From positions 521,262 to 585,261 of the forward strand of contig NZ_OCTP01000011.1 of NCBI RefSeq assembly GCF_900232825.1: 64,000 nt of DNA, read 5' to 3'. A program made the position numbers and the translations under genes. Position 1 is the first letter of the stretch. Each line of letters opens with the position of its first letter. The DNA comes from Anaerococcus sp. Marseille-P3625. Lineage in GTDB: Bacteria > Bacillota > Clostridia > Tissierellales > Peptoniphilaceae. The notes beneath the pieces were generated by a model. It saw nothing but the letters and a program-made list of their open reading frames with translations. It was not told the origin of the DNA and did not search any database. Below are positions 45,326-54,292 of this stretch, piece after piece.

Positions 45326-46221
45326 CTTAATATCTCCATATAATAATCTTCAAAGCTCATTTCTTTTACAGAAATTGAACTTATTTCTATACCACAATTT
45401 ACTAACAAAGAGTTTATTAGACTTATTTTATCAAAGTAATCGTTTAATATAACTTTTTTACTATTTATAATCTCATTTTCATATCCATGTTTATTTAAAA
45501 TTTTTGATACTTCATTCGTTTTGCTGGTTATTATCTCTATTCTTGATCTACATTTTTTATGCAAATCTTCTATTGTAAACTCAGCTAGTAACTTCCCTTT
45601 TGAAATTACTCCAAAATCTGTTGCGATTTTAGATAACTCTTCCAATATATGGCTTGATATAATTATGGTAATGCCGTATTTTTTATTAATTTCTTTTAAC
45701 ATATTTCTAATATCGACTATTCCTTGAGGATCAAGTCCATTAATTGGCTCGTCTAAAATAATAATTTCAGGAGATCCTATAAGAGCCATTGCAATGCCAA
45801 GTCTTTGTTTCATTCCTAAAGAGAAACTCTTAACTTGTTTATTATAACAATTTTCCAGCCCAACTATTTTAAGTATTTCTTTTATATAAATTTCATTTTC
45901 TATATCATAAGATAAGCATTTTAATTTCAAATTATCATAAGCTGTTAGCTGCATATATAATGCTGGTGTTTCTATTAAATTGCCTACTTTACTAAAATAA
46001 CTAGAATTTTTTTTAACATTGTTACCAAATAGCTCTATATTCCCACTACTCTTATTAGATAATCCAGATATCATCCTCATAATAGTTGATTTTCCAGCTC
46101 CATTATCTCCTATTAAACCATAAATAGATTGTTTTTTAATTTTTAAATTAACATTATCTATTGCTGTAAAATTTCCGAAATTTTTTACTAAATTTTTAGT
46201 TTCTAATATATATTCGCTCAT
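45322..46221 (-). CDS. yydI: ABC ATPase (YydI-like)
   Basis: A 299-residue ATPase with GDNGAGKST, the signature FSLGMKQRLGIA, IIILDEPINGLD and SSHILEE. It is the first gene of the epipeptide operon. The start at 46219-46221 (AAAGGAATAATCAA upstream) is preferred: the longer frame to 46290 would begin before the predicted transcription start of regulon promoter 4. It should pair with the 44483-45325 permease. Confidence 0.85.
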   Translation of the reverse strand: MSEYILETKNLVKNFGNFTAIDNVNLKIKKQSIYGLIGDNGAGKSTIMRMISGLSNKSSGNIELFGNNVKKNSSYFSKVGNLIETPALYMQLTAYDNLKLKCLSYDIENEIYIKEILKIVGLENCYNKQVKSFSLGMKQRLGIAMALIGSPEIIILDEPINGLDPQGIVDIRNMLKEINKKYGITIIISSHILEELSKIATDFGVISKGKLLAEFTIEDLHKKCRSRIEIITSKTNEVSKILNKHGYENEIINSKKVILNDYFDKISLINSLLVNCGIEISSISVKEMSFEDYYMEILR

Positions 46222-46291
46222 TTGATTATTCCTTTCTATAATTTTATGAGGAATACTATATAATGATATTATATATCCTACTTTTAACATA

Positions 46292-46336
46292 ATTATAAGA
46301 GCTTTTATAAGATATTTCAGCTAACTTTTGTGAATA
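46292..46336 (-). promoter_or_regulatory. Regulon promoter 4 (epipeptide operon)
   Basis: TATTCACAAAAGTTAGCTG (46318-46336), then 20 nt, then TATAAT (46292-46297). The element overlaps the last codons of the upstream ABC gene, whose final residues HKS and stop are encoded by it. The predicted leader is about 64 nt. Confidence 0.75.
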
Positions 46337-47982
46337 TTTTTGTTTTTTATTAAAGAATTTTTATCAGGCATTAAAATTATTTCATTACATACTCTTTGTA
46401 TTTCATGGTCATGAGAAATTATTACTATTATTTCATTTTTACTTTTTTCTTTTATTTTAGAAATTACTTTATTCTTCATTTCTTGATCCAATCCAGACAA
46501 TACTTCATCCAATAAAATAAAAGAATATCGACCAATCATCACTCGAGCCAGCTGTACTTTTTGTTGTTCTCCTTTTGATAAAGTATCTTTCAAATTTTTA
46601 GTACTATATTTTTCAATTCTTTCTAATTCTAAGAATTGAATTATTTTTTCTAAATATAATTCATCTACTTTATTTTTCTCTAATAATGTTATATTAGAAT
46701 TTATGTTTTCACGTAATATAAATGATTTACTCTCTATAAACAAAACTTCATTTCTTAATTCTTCATCTTTATAGTTTCTTATATCCTTACCATTTATTAA
46801 AATTTCTCCTTCGTAATCAGTATAAAGTTTACTTATTAGATTAAATATTGTTGTTTTACCTGATCCATTTTCTCCAACTATTCCATATAAACCAGGTTTC
46901 GATATTTCGAATGAAAAATCTTTCAATACGTATTTATCATCATATTTGAACGAAACATTTTTAAATTTAAGACTAGTTACTTTTGATAATTTCTTTCCAT
47001 CAGTTTTCTTTTCACTGTCATGATCCATAATTTTCTTATATCGTTCTAAATCTACAATAACTTCATTAAAAGATAAGTTTAAATCACCAATGTTTTTAAT
47101 TGACGAATGTAACTTTTCCATATAACTACTAAAAGCAACTATATTTCCCAATGTCAAATTTCCTAATATTATTAATTTTGCTGAAATGAATAATATTAGA
47201 GAACTTAAAATAATGGTTATTAAATCTTGTAAACTCGTTACAGTCATCTTTATCTTCAAATTAGACATAGATACATTTTTTAAATCCTGAAGCTTCTTCC
47301 CATAATTTCCTTTAAATGTTTTTTGTAAATTATTTAGTTTTATTCCAGTTAAATTCGAAATCGTATCTACTAGATAATCTGAATATGCATCTAAATTTGC
47401 AATATAGTCTCTTTGTTTACTAATAATAGTACCTTTGAATATATAGTTAATTCCGTAAGTCAATGGAAGTAATATAATCGCAATTACAAATAATTTTAAT
47501 GATATACTAATCATAATATAGGCAGATATAATGATGCTAAACAAAATCATTATAATGCTTGAAAAAAAATCTATATAGAAACTGACTATTTTATCACCTG
47601 TATTTTCTACTCTACTTACAAGTTCTCCTTCTCCATACGAATTTAAAAATTCATATCTTGTATCTAATATTTTAGAAAACATCGCTTCTTTTATACTGTT
47701 TGAACAATCCACTGATAATATATTGCCAAGCCATTCCTCTAAAATACTGCTTAAACTTTGAAATATATTTAAAGATAGACTTATAAGAATAAACTTTGAT
47801 ACTAATTGCAAATCTTTTATTACTATTAAATCAATAATTTTTCCAAATATATAAGGAATCGCCATACTTGCAATTATTCCTAATAGTATGACTATTATTA
47901 AATATATAATTTTCTTTTTCTGTGGTAATATAAATTCATCAATTATTTTTTTATGTTCACGCCAATCATACATATTATTCAT
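46321..47982 (-). CDS. ABC exporter of the CXXX-repeat peptide cluster
   Basis: A 553-residue half-transporter with six membrane helices and a C-terminal ATPase: GENGSGKTT, LSKGEQQKVQLARV, FILLDEVLSGLD and IISHD. It lacks a C39 peptidase domain, so leader removal would need another protease. It overlaps the preceding small gene by 8 bp and is last in the operon of the CXXX-repeat peptide. I infer export of that peptide, as homodimer. Its 3' end carries the regulon element used by the next operon. Confidence 0.82.
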   Translation of the reverse strand: MNNMYDWREHKKIIDEFILPQKKKIIYLIIVILLGIIASMAIPYIFGKIIDLIVIKDLQLVSKFILISLSLNIFQSLSSILEEWLGNILSVDCSNSIKEAMFSKILDTRYEFLNSYGEGELVSRVENTGDKIVSFYIDFFSSIIMILFSIIISAYIMISISLKLFVIAIILLPLTYGINYIFKGTIISKQRDYIANLDAYSDYLVDTISNLTGIKLNNLQKTFKGNYGKKLQDLKNVSMSNLKIKMTVTSLQDLITIILSSLILFISAKLIILGNLTLGNIVAFSSYMEKLHSSIKNIGDLNLSFNEVIVDLERYKKIMDHDSEKKTDGKKLSKVTSLKFKNVSFKYDDKYVLKDFSFEISKPGLYGIVGENGSGKTTIFNLISKLYTDYEGEILINGKDIRNYKDEELRNEVLFIESKSFILRENINSNITLLEKNKVDELYLEKIIQFLELERIEKYSTKNLKDTLSKGEQQKVQLARVMIGRYSFILLDEVLSGLDQEMKNKVISKIKEKSKNEIIVIISHDHEIQRVCNEIILMPDKNSLIKNKNIHKS

Positions 47983-48241
47983 CTACTAAATATACTTTTC
48001 TAAATTTAAAGTCAATTGACCAAAAAGAATTGTCAGTACTTTCCCAAATATATTTATCGGATGTATCTCTCCACCATTTCTCATATTCTTCTACTATTTT
48101 TTTATAATCTCTATTTACTTTTTTATAAATTTCTTGACTTTCCGATAAGATTTTCAACAAGTTTTCTAAGGCTATTTTCTTTTCAAGAAGCTTTTCTAAA
48201 TTTCTACTTTCTTCCTGTGTTAATGTTCCAACTTCTTTCAA
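47975..48241 (-). CDS. CXXX repeat peptide modification system protein
   Basis: An 88-residue acidic, helical protein: an N-terminal helix of charged heptads (about 8-55), then YEKWWRDTSDKYIW and a C-terminal SIDFKFRKVYLVDE strand. Small proteins with this EKWW..KY.W..DF...YL pattern occur beside CXXX-repeat radical SAM maturases; I recall them as a named accessory family. A TTG start with GGAGG 9 nt upstream fits. It overlaps the ABC gene and lies 1 bp after the maturase gene. It may bind the leader peptide, but its role is not known. Confidence 0.65.
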   Translation of the reverse strand: MKEVGTLTQEESRNLEKLLEKKIALENLLKILSESQEIYKKVNRDYKKIVEEYEKWWRDTSDKYIWESTDNSFWSIDFKFRKVYLVDE

Positions 48242-48242
48242 C

Positions 48243-50432
48243 TTAGTTATCCTCCAAGTATTTTTTGTTTAAAATTCCATTTACAGGATTTTTTTCTAAA
48301 ACATCAACAAATGGATCTAAATAATTTAGTGGCTTTATATGTATATCAAACTCCATTATCTTTGATAATTTTTTCTGTAATTCATAAGATACTCTATATT
48401 CAATACTAGATTTTACACATGAATTCTTAGCCGGTATATTAACCTCATTTGTATTTATATAATTTTCGAAACTACAAGAATTACAATGACAAATACTGCA
48501 TTTATTACAAAGTGGAGAATATTTTTCTGAGTATAAATGTCTATTGTATTTCTCTTTTATTCCATCTTCTAAGCTTCCTATATAATCCAAAGGAAAATTA
48601 AAGTAAAATTCTGGACAAACATAAAACTTTTCGTTGCTAGCAAGGGTATAAGAATTCAATCCACTATCACATAATTCTTTTTCTTCCATAAACATTTCAT
48701 CAGTTATTACATTTAGTTCTTTAATTATTCCTTTATTCGAATATTCGTAATAAATATAATCAGAAATATTCATTAGTTGTTTTTCATATAGGTTATAATT
48801 GAATTGTTTATCAATATCTAATATATTTAGATTAATACTGTTAGTCTTATTGAATAATTTTGTTACAAAATTCTCCAAATCACTTAAATAATCAGACGAT
48901 ATATTTAATATTATATTTTCTTCTAATTTCATATTTTTTACAAACTCTTCGTCATTAGGATATTCAATTGTAAGGATATATTTATTAGTTATTTTTCTTA
49001 TACTATCTTGATTTCTTATTGAGCAATGGTGAAAAATATTTTGTCCTTTTAGGTCTATCTCTTTGAAATTTAAATTGAGTCCATAATTGCTATGTATGAA
49101 TACTGGTCTTAGAAAATTATTTTTAGCATATTCTAATCCTTGCATTATTGTTTCATTAGACATAATAGTAGATCCACTTCTATTATCACTACTAGCACAA
49201 GTTCTTACAGGTGAATTAGATAATAAAAAATAAAGTTTATCTCTTTCTTCGTTATTAATTTCTCTTTCAATTCCATACCTATTATGTAGTTCTGCAAAGT
49301 AGTAGTTATTTGCTCTTACTCTTGCTTTATGCATTTTACAAATATACTTTGCCTTTTGAAAATTTGTATTACTTTCTGCAGAATCATAATTATGACCAAA
49401 ACATGAAGTGCATCCGCTTGCAATCCTGCAGTTAATACACTCCTCATCAGATTGAAATTTCGTATTTATCAGATAATAAGGTCTTATTTTATCAAAATCT
49501 ATACCATTCTCTACATCACCAATTACAACTTCTTTTTTATTGTTAAGTGAATAATTTTTATATCTCATACATGGATACAATGATCCATCGGGACCAACTG
49601 CTATCATCTTTCCAGCACCACATGAAGCTGTTTCTAATATTTCTTTAATATTTGGAAAACCTATAGATTCATCAAACAAAGTACAAGAATATTTATCAAA
49701 TAGTCTATTTTCCAGGATATAGTCTGCCAATTCAATTAACTGGTCTTCAAAAATTTTGTCATCTTCATCTTGCCAAACATCTTCAAATACTACATTTGCT
49801 GCTACATCAGATATTCCTAATTCCCATAAATGAATTATGCTATCTTTTAAATATTTCAAATCTTTGCTTGCAAATGTTACTTTGGTCGAAGCTTGAAATT
49901 GATTTTTGTACAATTCTATGTTTTTTATTATTTCATCATAAGAACCTTTACCATTTGGGAAAATTCTATGCATATCATGTTTTTCTTTAGTACCATCTAA
50001 CGTAATTGCAATTTCAAGTTTTCCTTGATTTTTCTTTATAAAATCTTGTACTTCTTTACTAGCATAATTAATCCCATTTGTCGTTATATTAATCCTATAA
50101 TCCCAATACCATTCATCATTTAATATATATGTTTTTAATTTAAAATAATCGCATATTTGATCGATTAGTTTTATTTCAAGTAATGGCTCTCCACCTATAA
50201 AATCTAATATAACTCCATTTGGTCTAACTATTTTATCTGAAAGTACATAATCAATAAATCTCTTAGCTACATCAAATGACATTTTTTTGTTTGAAGATTT
50301 ATGTGTAATATAACAATAACTGCATCTTAAATTACAATCCTCAGTTACAATAAATGTTAATGTTTGAGCCAGACCATCTTTCCAAATATTAATTTCTTTT
50401 CCAAGTTTGTAAGTTATATTATTTTTTATCAT
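48243..50432 (-). CDS. Radical SAM CXXX repeat peptide maturase
   Basis: A 729-residue enzyme. The radical SAM domain has CNLRCSYC (Cys33, 37, 40) and GGEPLLE. A first auxiliary SPASM-like region follows (CGAGKMIAVGPDGSLYPC, then CINCRIASGCTSC, near residues 265-350). The second half (about 400-700) ends in another Cys cluster, CNKCSICHCNSC and a later single Cys, suggesting two auxiliary cluster regions. The start overlaps the precursor gene by 14 bp, so maturase and substrate are coupled. It should form thioether or related links at the CxxxC positions of the 50419-50604 peptide. Confidence 0.8.
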   Translation of the reverse strand: MIKNNITYKLGKEINIWKDGLAQTLTFIVTEDCNLRCSYCYITHKSSNKKMSFDVAKRFIDYVLSDKIVRPNGVILDFIGGEPLLEIKLIDQICDYFKLKTYILNDEWYWDYRINITTNGINYASKEVQDFIKKNQGKLEIAITLDGTKEKHDMHRIFPNGKGSYDEIIKNIELYKNQFQASTKVTFASKDLKYLKDSIIHLWELGISDVAANVVFEDVWQDEDDKIFEDQLIELADYILENRLFDKYSCTLFDESIGFPNIKEILETASCGAGKMIAVGPDGSLYPCMRYKNYSLNNKKEVVIGDVENGIDFDKIRPYYLINTKFQSDEECINCRIASGCTSCFGHNYDSAESNTNFQKAKYICKMHKARVRANNYYFAELHNRYGIEREINNEERDKLYFLLSNSPVRTCASSDNRSGSTIMSNETIMQGLEYAKNNFLRPVFIHSNYGLNLNFKEIDLKGQNIFHHCSIRNQDSIRKITNKYILTIEYPNDEEFVKNMKLEENIILNISSDYLSDLENFVTKLFNKTNSINLNILDIDKQFNYNLYEKQLMNISDYIYYEYSNKGIIKELNVITDEMFMEEKELCDSGLNSYTLASNEKFYVCPEFYFNFPLDYIGSLEDGIKEKYNRHLYSEKYSPLCNKCSICHCNSCSFENYINTNEVNIPAKNSCVKSSIEYRVSYELQKKLSKIMEFDIHIKPLNYLDPFVDVLEKNPVNGILNKKYLEDN

Positions 50433-50604
50433 CTTTATTTAAATTATTATTAAATGTACTATGTGAATATTTTGGGTGTTTAGCAGCATTCTTTGCTGTA
50501 CAACTATACCTACAAGTATTAGTACACGATAATTTACACACGTTAAAAGGAGTAATTTCTCTTCCTATCATATTGTTTTTTAGTTTACTTGAATAATTCG
50601 TCAC
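50419..50604 (-). CDS. CXXX repeat peptide precursor
   Basis: A 61-residue peptide with a basic N-terminal leader (KLKNNMIGREITPFN) and the core CKLSCTNTCRYSCTAKN, in which four Cys recur every fourth residue. A polar, His- and Lys-containing tail of about 20 residues follows. This is the defining pattern of CXXX-repeat radical SAM peptides. A GTG start with GAGGTGATAAA upstream is used. It is the first gene after regulon promoter 5 and overlaps the maturase gene. The nature of the mature product in this family is not established. Confidence 0.78.
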   Translation of the reverse strand: MTNYSSKLKNNMIGREITPFNVCKLSCTNTCRYSCTAKNAAKHPKYSHSTFNNNLNKDDKK

Positions 50605-50646
50605 TTTATCACCTCTAAATATTATTAATTCTATACTTTTTCTTTA

Positions 50647-50691
50647 ATTTTATATTTTTTTAATTTCAGTTTCAGCTAACTTTTGTGAATA
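50647..50691 (-). promoter_or_regulatory. Regulon promoter 5 (CXXX-repeat peptide operon)
   Basis: TATTCACAAAAGTTAGCTG (50673-50691), then 20 nt, then TAAAAT (50647-50652). The predicted leader is about 36 nt. The element directly abuts the T-run of the terminator of the two-component operon. Confidence 0.75.
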
Positions 50692-50723
50692 AAAAAGCAT
50701 TAGAATTTTTAAATCCTAATGCT
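50691..50723 (-). terminator. Terminator of the two-component operon
   Basis: AGCATTAG (50716-50723 on the complementary side) pairs with CTAATGCT (50696-50703), followed by six T on the minus strand. It lies 5 bp after the response-regulator stop codon. Confidence 0.8.
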
Positions 50724-50728
50724 CATCA

Positions 50729-51334
50729 TCAAAATGAATCTACATAACCTAGTTCTCTTACCTTGTCTATCATTTCTTGATAATTTCTAACATTTAATTT
50801 TTGATATATTCTAGATAAAGATACCGCTAAACTTCTAACATTTGTATTAAGTTCTTTAGCTAGTTCTTTCCTAGACATACCATTTGAATACAATCTCACT
50901 ATTTTTAATTCATATTTTGTCAACGATTCTAACATATAATTTTCCTCAGGAAATATTATCTTATCTTTTTCTACAATACTTTTAATATATTGTATTAAAT
51001 TTTTAGTATCTTCTTCTTTAGAAATAAAACCTCTACATCCTATTTCTTTAGCTCGTTTTATATAAAATTCTAATTTATATGCAGTTAAGATAACAATTTT
51101 AATTTCCTTATACTTTTCTATTAATTTTTCAGCTAGATCTAAGCCATTTACTGTTCCTTCAATACCCGTTAAGTTAATATCTATAAGTAATAGATCGTAA
51201 CTAAGAATTGATTTATCTGTATTAAGTTTTTCAATGCAGTCTATTACATCTACAGAAATAGATTGTTCTGTTTCTAAACTCATTTTTAAAGAAGTAGCTA
51301 CCATTTTATGATCTTCTATTAACAAAATTTTCAT
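50729..51334 (-). CDS. Response regulator, NarL/LuxR type
   Basis: A 201-residue two-component regulator. The receiver domain has the acidic pair IEDH near residue 7, the phospho-acceptor Asp52 in LLLIDINLTG and Lys in FISKEED. The C-terminal LuxR-type helix-turn-helix is LTKYELKIVRLYSNGMSRKE, then LAKELNTNVRSLAVSLSRIYQKL. It overlaps the kinase gene by 29 bp. I infer that it binds the 19-bp element found at six promoters, including its own, and activates the whole peptide/PLA2 regulon. Confidence 0.9.
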   Translation of the reverse strand: MKILLIEDHKMVATSLKMSLETEQSISVDVIDCIEKLNTDKSILSYDLLLIDINLTGIEGTVNGLDLAEKLIEKYKEIKIVILTAYKLEFYIKRAKEIGCRGFISKEEDTKNLIQYIKSIVEKDKIIFPEENYMLESLTKYELKIVRLYSNGMSRKELAKELNTNVRSLAVSLSRIYQKLNVRNYQEMIDKVRELGYVDSF

Positions 51335-52859
51335 TTACAACTCTCCTATCTAATGGAATTTTTATTTTAAATTGCACATACGATTCTTCTAATTCTTCAT
51401 TATTCTTAAATATTTCATATTCAAATACCCCTCTGTATTGTTTTAAATTCAGCCTTAGAATATTTAAGCCTATATTGCCTTCTTTAATTTTATCTTTATC
51501 TTTATCTTTTATATAATCTCCAACGTTTGTAACTGTTAAGTAAATTATATTTTTTTCTACTTTCAGATTAATATTAGTGTTGTAACCTTTAGAATGCTTA
51601 AATGCATTTATTAACAACTCATTAATACACTTATATACTAGCTCATCATAAGGTGATGAAAGTTCAATATCTTTTTTACATTCAAATTCAATAAGCATCT
51701 GTTTACTTAAATACATATCTTCTAGATCTGATATAAGTTTATTATATGCATCATACAAAGAACTGTACTCTTTAATCTTAGGATTAAATGAATCAATTTC
51801 ATGTCGAATTAAATCATTCAATTTATCTAAATTCTGTAATATATAATTTTTATCTGAACCTGACAAATTATCTTCAATCCATCTACGTATTGCTATTATA
51901 ATTTGAAGTATATCATCATGTAAGAATGTCTGAATTTTTAAAGTATTAAGTCTTTCAATTTCTCTGTTTCTATATATTTCAACATAATAACTATCTAATA
52001 ATTCATCAAAAGTAACACTTTGATGTTTCTTATACTCCTTATAACTTCTAAATTCTGCTAAATATATAAAAAAGTAAAAAGATAATAAAGTAATATCTAC
52101 TACAGAAATACCAACTAAATATAGCATTACAAATAAAACAATATAACCTAAAAATAGGTTCCTCATGGCTTTGATAAATAATGCTAATCCTTTTCTTACA
52201 TCAGTAATCATAATTTTATATAGTAACACCGACTCCATTGATATAATTGACAATAATAGGTACTCACTAATTGAAACAATCTCAATACTATTGATTTTCT
52301 TATAAATACAAAAAGAAATAATAAAACATATTTGTAAATATAAAATTGTCCTTCTATTATTATGTCTTATTTTTTTATCTAATATATAAGAAATACCAGG
52401 ACTCATTAATAAGAGAATAACTACATATTTATATATAAAATCGGATAATGGATAATTATAATTCATAGTTAAAGCTGAAATAGAAAGAATAATAATTATA
52501 ATTAGTTTTTGAATACTTAACCTATATGTTGAACATATCAACGCTAAATTTTCTAACACTAATAAGCTATATATGATTAATTCTATGTGTTTTCCTATTT
52601 GTAGATTAATTAGTATTGTATCTTCTGCACATATAAATGTTATAAATATAATAGTCAGAATACTATGCTTTAAGATAAATTTTTTATCAGAATTTAATAT
52701 TGTAATAACATACGAAATAAAATTTACAATACTCAGCAAAATTATTATTATAATCCCTATATCTTTTCGTTGGTAATACTTTATAAAAGGAATTATAGGT
52801 ATAAATAAAACAATTTGTAGTATAATGTGAGCAATCAAAATCAAATCTTTTCTTTTCAT
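51306..52859 (-). CDS. Membrane sensor histidine kinase (NarL-partner class)
   Basis: A 517-residue kinase. About eight hydrophobic segments fill the first 250 residues, as in peptide-sensing kinases such as ComP. The dimerisation and phosphoacceptor motif is TFLHDDILQIIIAIRRW near residue 314, and the ATP-binding domain has the N-box INELLINAFKHSKG and a G-box in DKIKEGNIGLNILRL. The many membrane helices suggest that it senses a hydrophobic peptide or the cell envelope. The signal could be one of the cluster's own peptides. Confidence 0.9.
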   Translation of the reverse strand: MKRKDLILIAHIILQIVLFIPIIPFIKYYQRKDIGIIIIILLSIVNFISYVITILNSDKKFILKHSILTIIFITFICAEDTILINLQIGKHIELIIYSLLVLENLALICSTYRLSIQKLIIIIILSISALTMNYNYPLSDFIYKYVVILLLMSPGISYILDKKIRHNNRRTILYLQICFIISFCIYKKINSIEIVSISEYLLLSIISMESVLLYKIMITDVRKGLALFIKAMRNLFLGYIVLFVMLYLVGISVVDITLLSFYFFIYLAEFRSYKEYKKHQSVTFDELLDSYYVEIYRNREIERLNTLKIQTFLHDDILQIIIAIRRWIEDNLSGSDKNYILQNLDKLNDLIRHEIDSFNPKIKEYSSLYDAYNKLISDLEDMYLSKQMLIEFECKKDIELSSPYDELVYKCINELLINAFKHSKGYNTNINLKVEKNIIYLTVTNVGDYIKDKDKDKIKEGNIGLNILRLNLKQYRGVFEYEIFKNNEELEESYVQFKIKIPLDRRVVNENFVNRRS

Positions 52860-53038
52860 AATTTTTCCTTATAAATGTTGATAAACACAAATAATCGTAA
52901 CTCTATAATATAGACAATGTGTGATTTTATATCAATATTCTTCTAATATTATTATATACTATATCTTAGTATAAATTAGTTATTTTAGTATCTGTTATTC
53001 TACCTACTGCTTTCTAGTTATTTTTAACTCTTTTATTT

Positions 53039-53083
53039 ATTGTAACCTTATCAATAATAAATCTCAGCTAACTTTTGTGTATT
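53039..53083 (-). promoter_or_regulatory. Regulon promoter 6 (two-component operon, autoregulation)
   Basis: AATACACAAAAGTTAGCTG (53065-53083), then 20 nt, then TACAAT (53039-53044). The predicted leader is about 173 nt. Its presence before the kinase gene implies positive feedback. Confidence 0.7.
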
Positions 53084-53158
53084 AAGCATAAATTTATCAA
53101 ATATTCAAATAATACTTTAATAATCATTGTTTATTCAAATCTAGTATAGTCTAATTTA

Positions 53159-53560
53159 TAGCCCCTCTCACATCACCCTTACGTACCGTTCGGCATACGG
53201 CGGTTCAATATTTTCTTGTATCATATTATTTATTACTTATGTATCTATTTTCCTTTTTTCTTTTTGTATCTGAACCTTAAGAGATGAATACGTTCTTCCT
53301 TGTGTTCCATCAAGTCATAATGCATCCTTTTCAAATATTACAATAAATATCGTTCCTCCCCTCGCTCCATTTCCATTACAGAAACTTCTTCGCTACTATG
53401 GATTCTGCTGACATCTCACTATTCGTTGTTACTACTATTTCGCTATTGCCTTCTCTCTCCTAGATGTACCATCTAAAACTTGCAAGTCGCTATTAGATTC
53501 GTTGGTAACTACGCTCTGTAGGGATTTTCACCCCAGCATTAAAACATACCCGTCATACCA
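53159..53560 (-). other. Group II intron remnant without its reverse transcriptase
   Basis: On the minus strand this region reads like the catalytic RNA of a bacterial group II intron. The domain V hairpin is recognisable at 53174-53203 (CCGCCGTATGCCGAAC and its pairing GGTACGTAAGGGTG), followed by GTGAGAGGGG. Upstream is a domain I-III-like stretch with AGCGAAGAAGTTTCTGTAATG. The intron protein is reduced to a start (ATGACTTGATGG) and stops at once, so the reading frame has been deleted. It may still fold but cannot move by itself. Confidence 0.65.
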
Positions 53561-53587
53561 AAAAACAAAGGCAGTCCGAAGACTGCC
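53560..53587 (-). terminator. Terminator of the SSB-like/helicase operon
   Basis: GGCAGTC-TTCG-GACTGCC hairpin with a stable UUCG loop on the minus strand, followed by a T-rich tract. It is just downstream of the SSB-like gene. Confidence 0.85.
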
Positions 53588-53592
53588 GTTAT

Positions 53593-54249
53593 TTATCTCT
53601 CTGTACCTTTGCTATGGTCTTTCTTGTTTGATTTAGCTTTGTCATATGTCTTAAAGCTTTTTATTTGCCCTAATATAGACTTTTTATCTTTATCTTGACT
53701 CTTTAATTGTTCTTTTGCTTTTAAGAGCTTAGAAGACAAAATACGGACATTTTTATGTTCCTTTCCGTTGTAATCAATGCTTGTTTTTACTTGACCGAAG
53801 ATTTTAACAAAATCTCCTTGTTTCAGGTTCTCTAAATCTTTTGTCTTATCTCCATAGGCTGAACAATTGGTATAAACTTTATTTCCATCGTCATCTTTTG
53901 AAACAATTGAGAAATTACTTACTTTAAACTTTTCTCCATTGGCATTCTCTCTTTCCAAGTTTTCTACTTTACCAGCTATATTACCCACGAGATTTATAAG
54001 ATCATCTTTTTCTTCAATATCACTGACATTTTCAACAATCTTACCTTGTTCTTTCATATCATCAATCATATAGTCAAAGTCATCATTTAGTAGACCTGTT
54101 GTGTCATTGTTCATATATAAAACATAGACTTCTTCAAGTGCCTTTTCATCATTAACACCTTTTTCTATGCTCACAAGTGCTTTTATAAAATCCTTGTAGT
54201 TATCATTCATCATTTCTTGTAAGTTTTCTCTAATATCTTTGTATTCCAT
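53593..54249 (-). CDS. SSB-like OB-fold protein of the conjugative element
   Basis: A 218-residue protein. The N-terminal half is helical and acidic; residues about 105-175 look like a single-stranded-DNA-binding OB fold (KVSNFSIVSKDDDGNKVYTN, then LKQGDFVKIFGQVKTSIDYN). The C-terminus is lysine-rich and contains SILGQIKSFKTYDKAK. A closely related [11 protein letters not shown] motif ends the neighbouring giant protein, so the two probably share a partner or contact. AAGGAGG precedes the ATG. It follows the giant gene by 43 bp and is followed by a strong terminator. Confidence 0.78.
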   Translation of the reverse strand: MEYKDIRENLQEMMNDNYKDFIKALVSIEKGVNDEKALEEVYVLYMNNDTTGLLNDDFDYMIDDMKEQGKIVENVSDIEEKDDLINLVGNIAGKVENLERENANGEKFKVSNFSIVSKDDDGNKVYTNCSAYGDKTKDLENLKQGDFVKIFGQVKTSIDYNGKEHKNVRILSSKLLKAKEQLKSQDKDKKSILGQIKSFKTYDKAKSNKKDHSKGTER

Positions 54250-54292
54250 ATTTTCCTCCTTGTATTAAATAAGGAGAGCTACTAGCCCTCCT

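Noticed and set aside
46321..47982. ABC exporter as a second lantibiotic LanT
   Set aside because: It has no C39 peptidase domain and is locked by overlaps to the CXXX-repeat genes, so it is assigned to that operon.
50419..50604. SCIFF or classical sactipeptide precursor
   Set aside because: Cys spacing is strictly every fourth residue and the accessory small protein and long maturase fit the CXXX-repeat system better; a sactipeptide-like product is still possible chemically.
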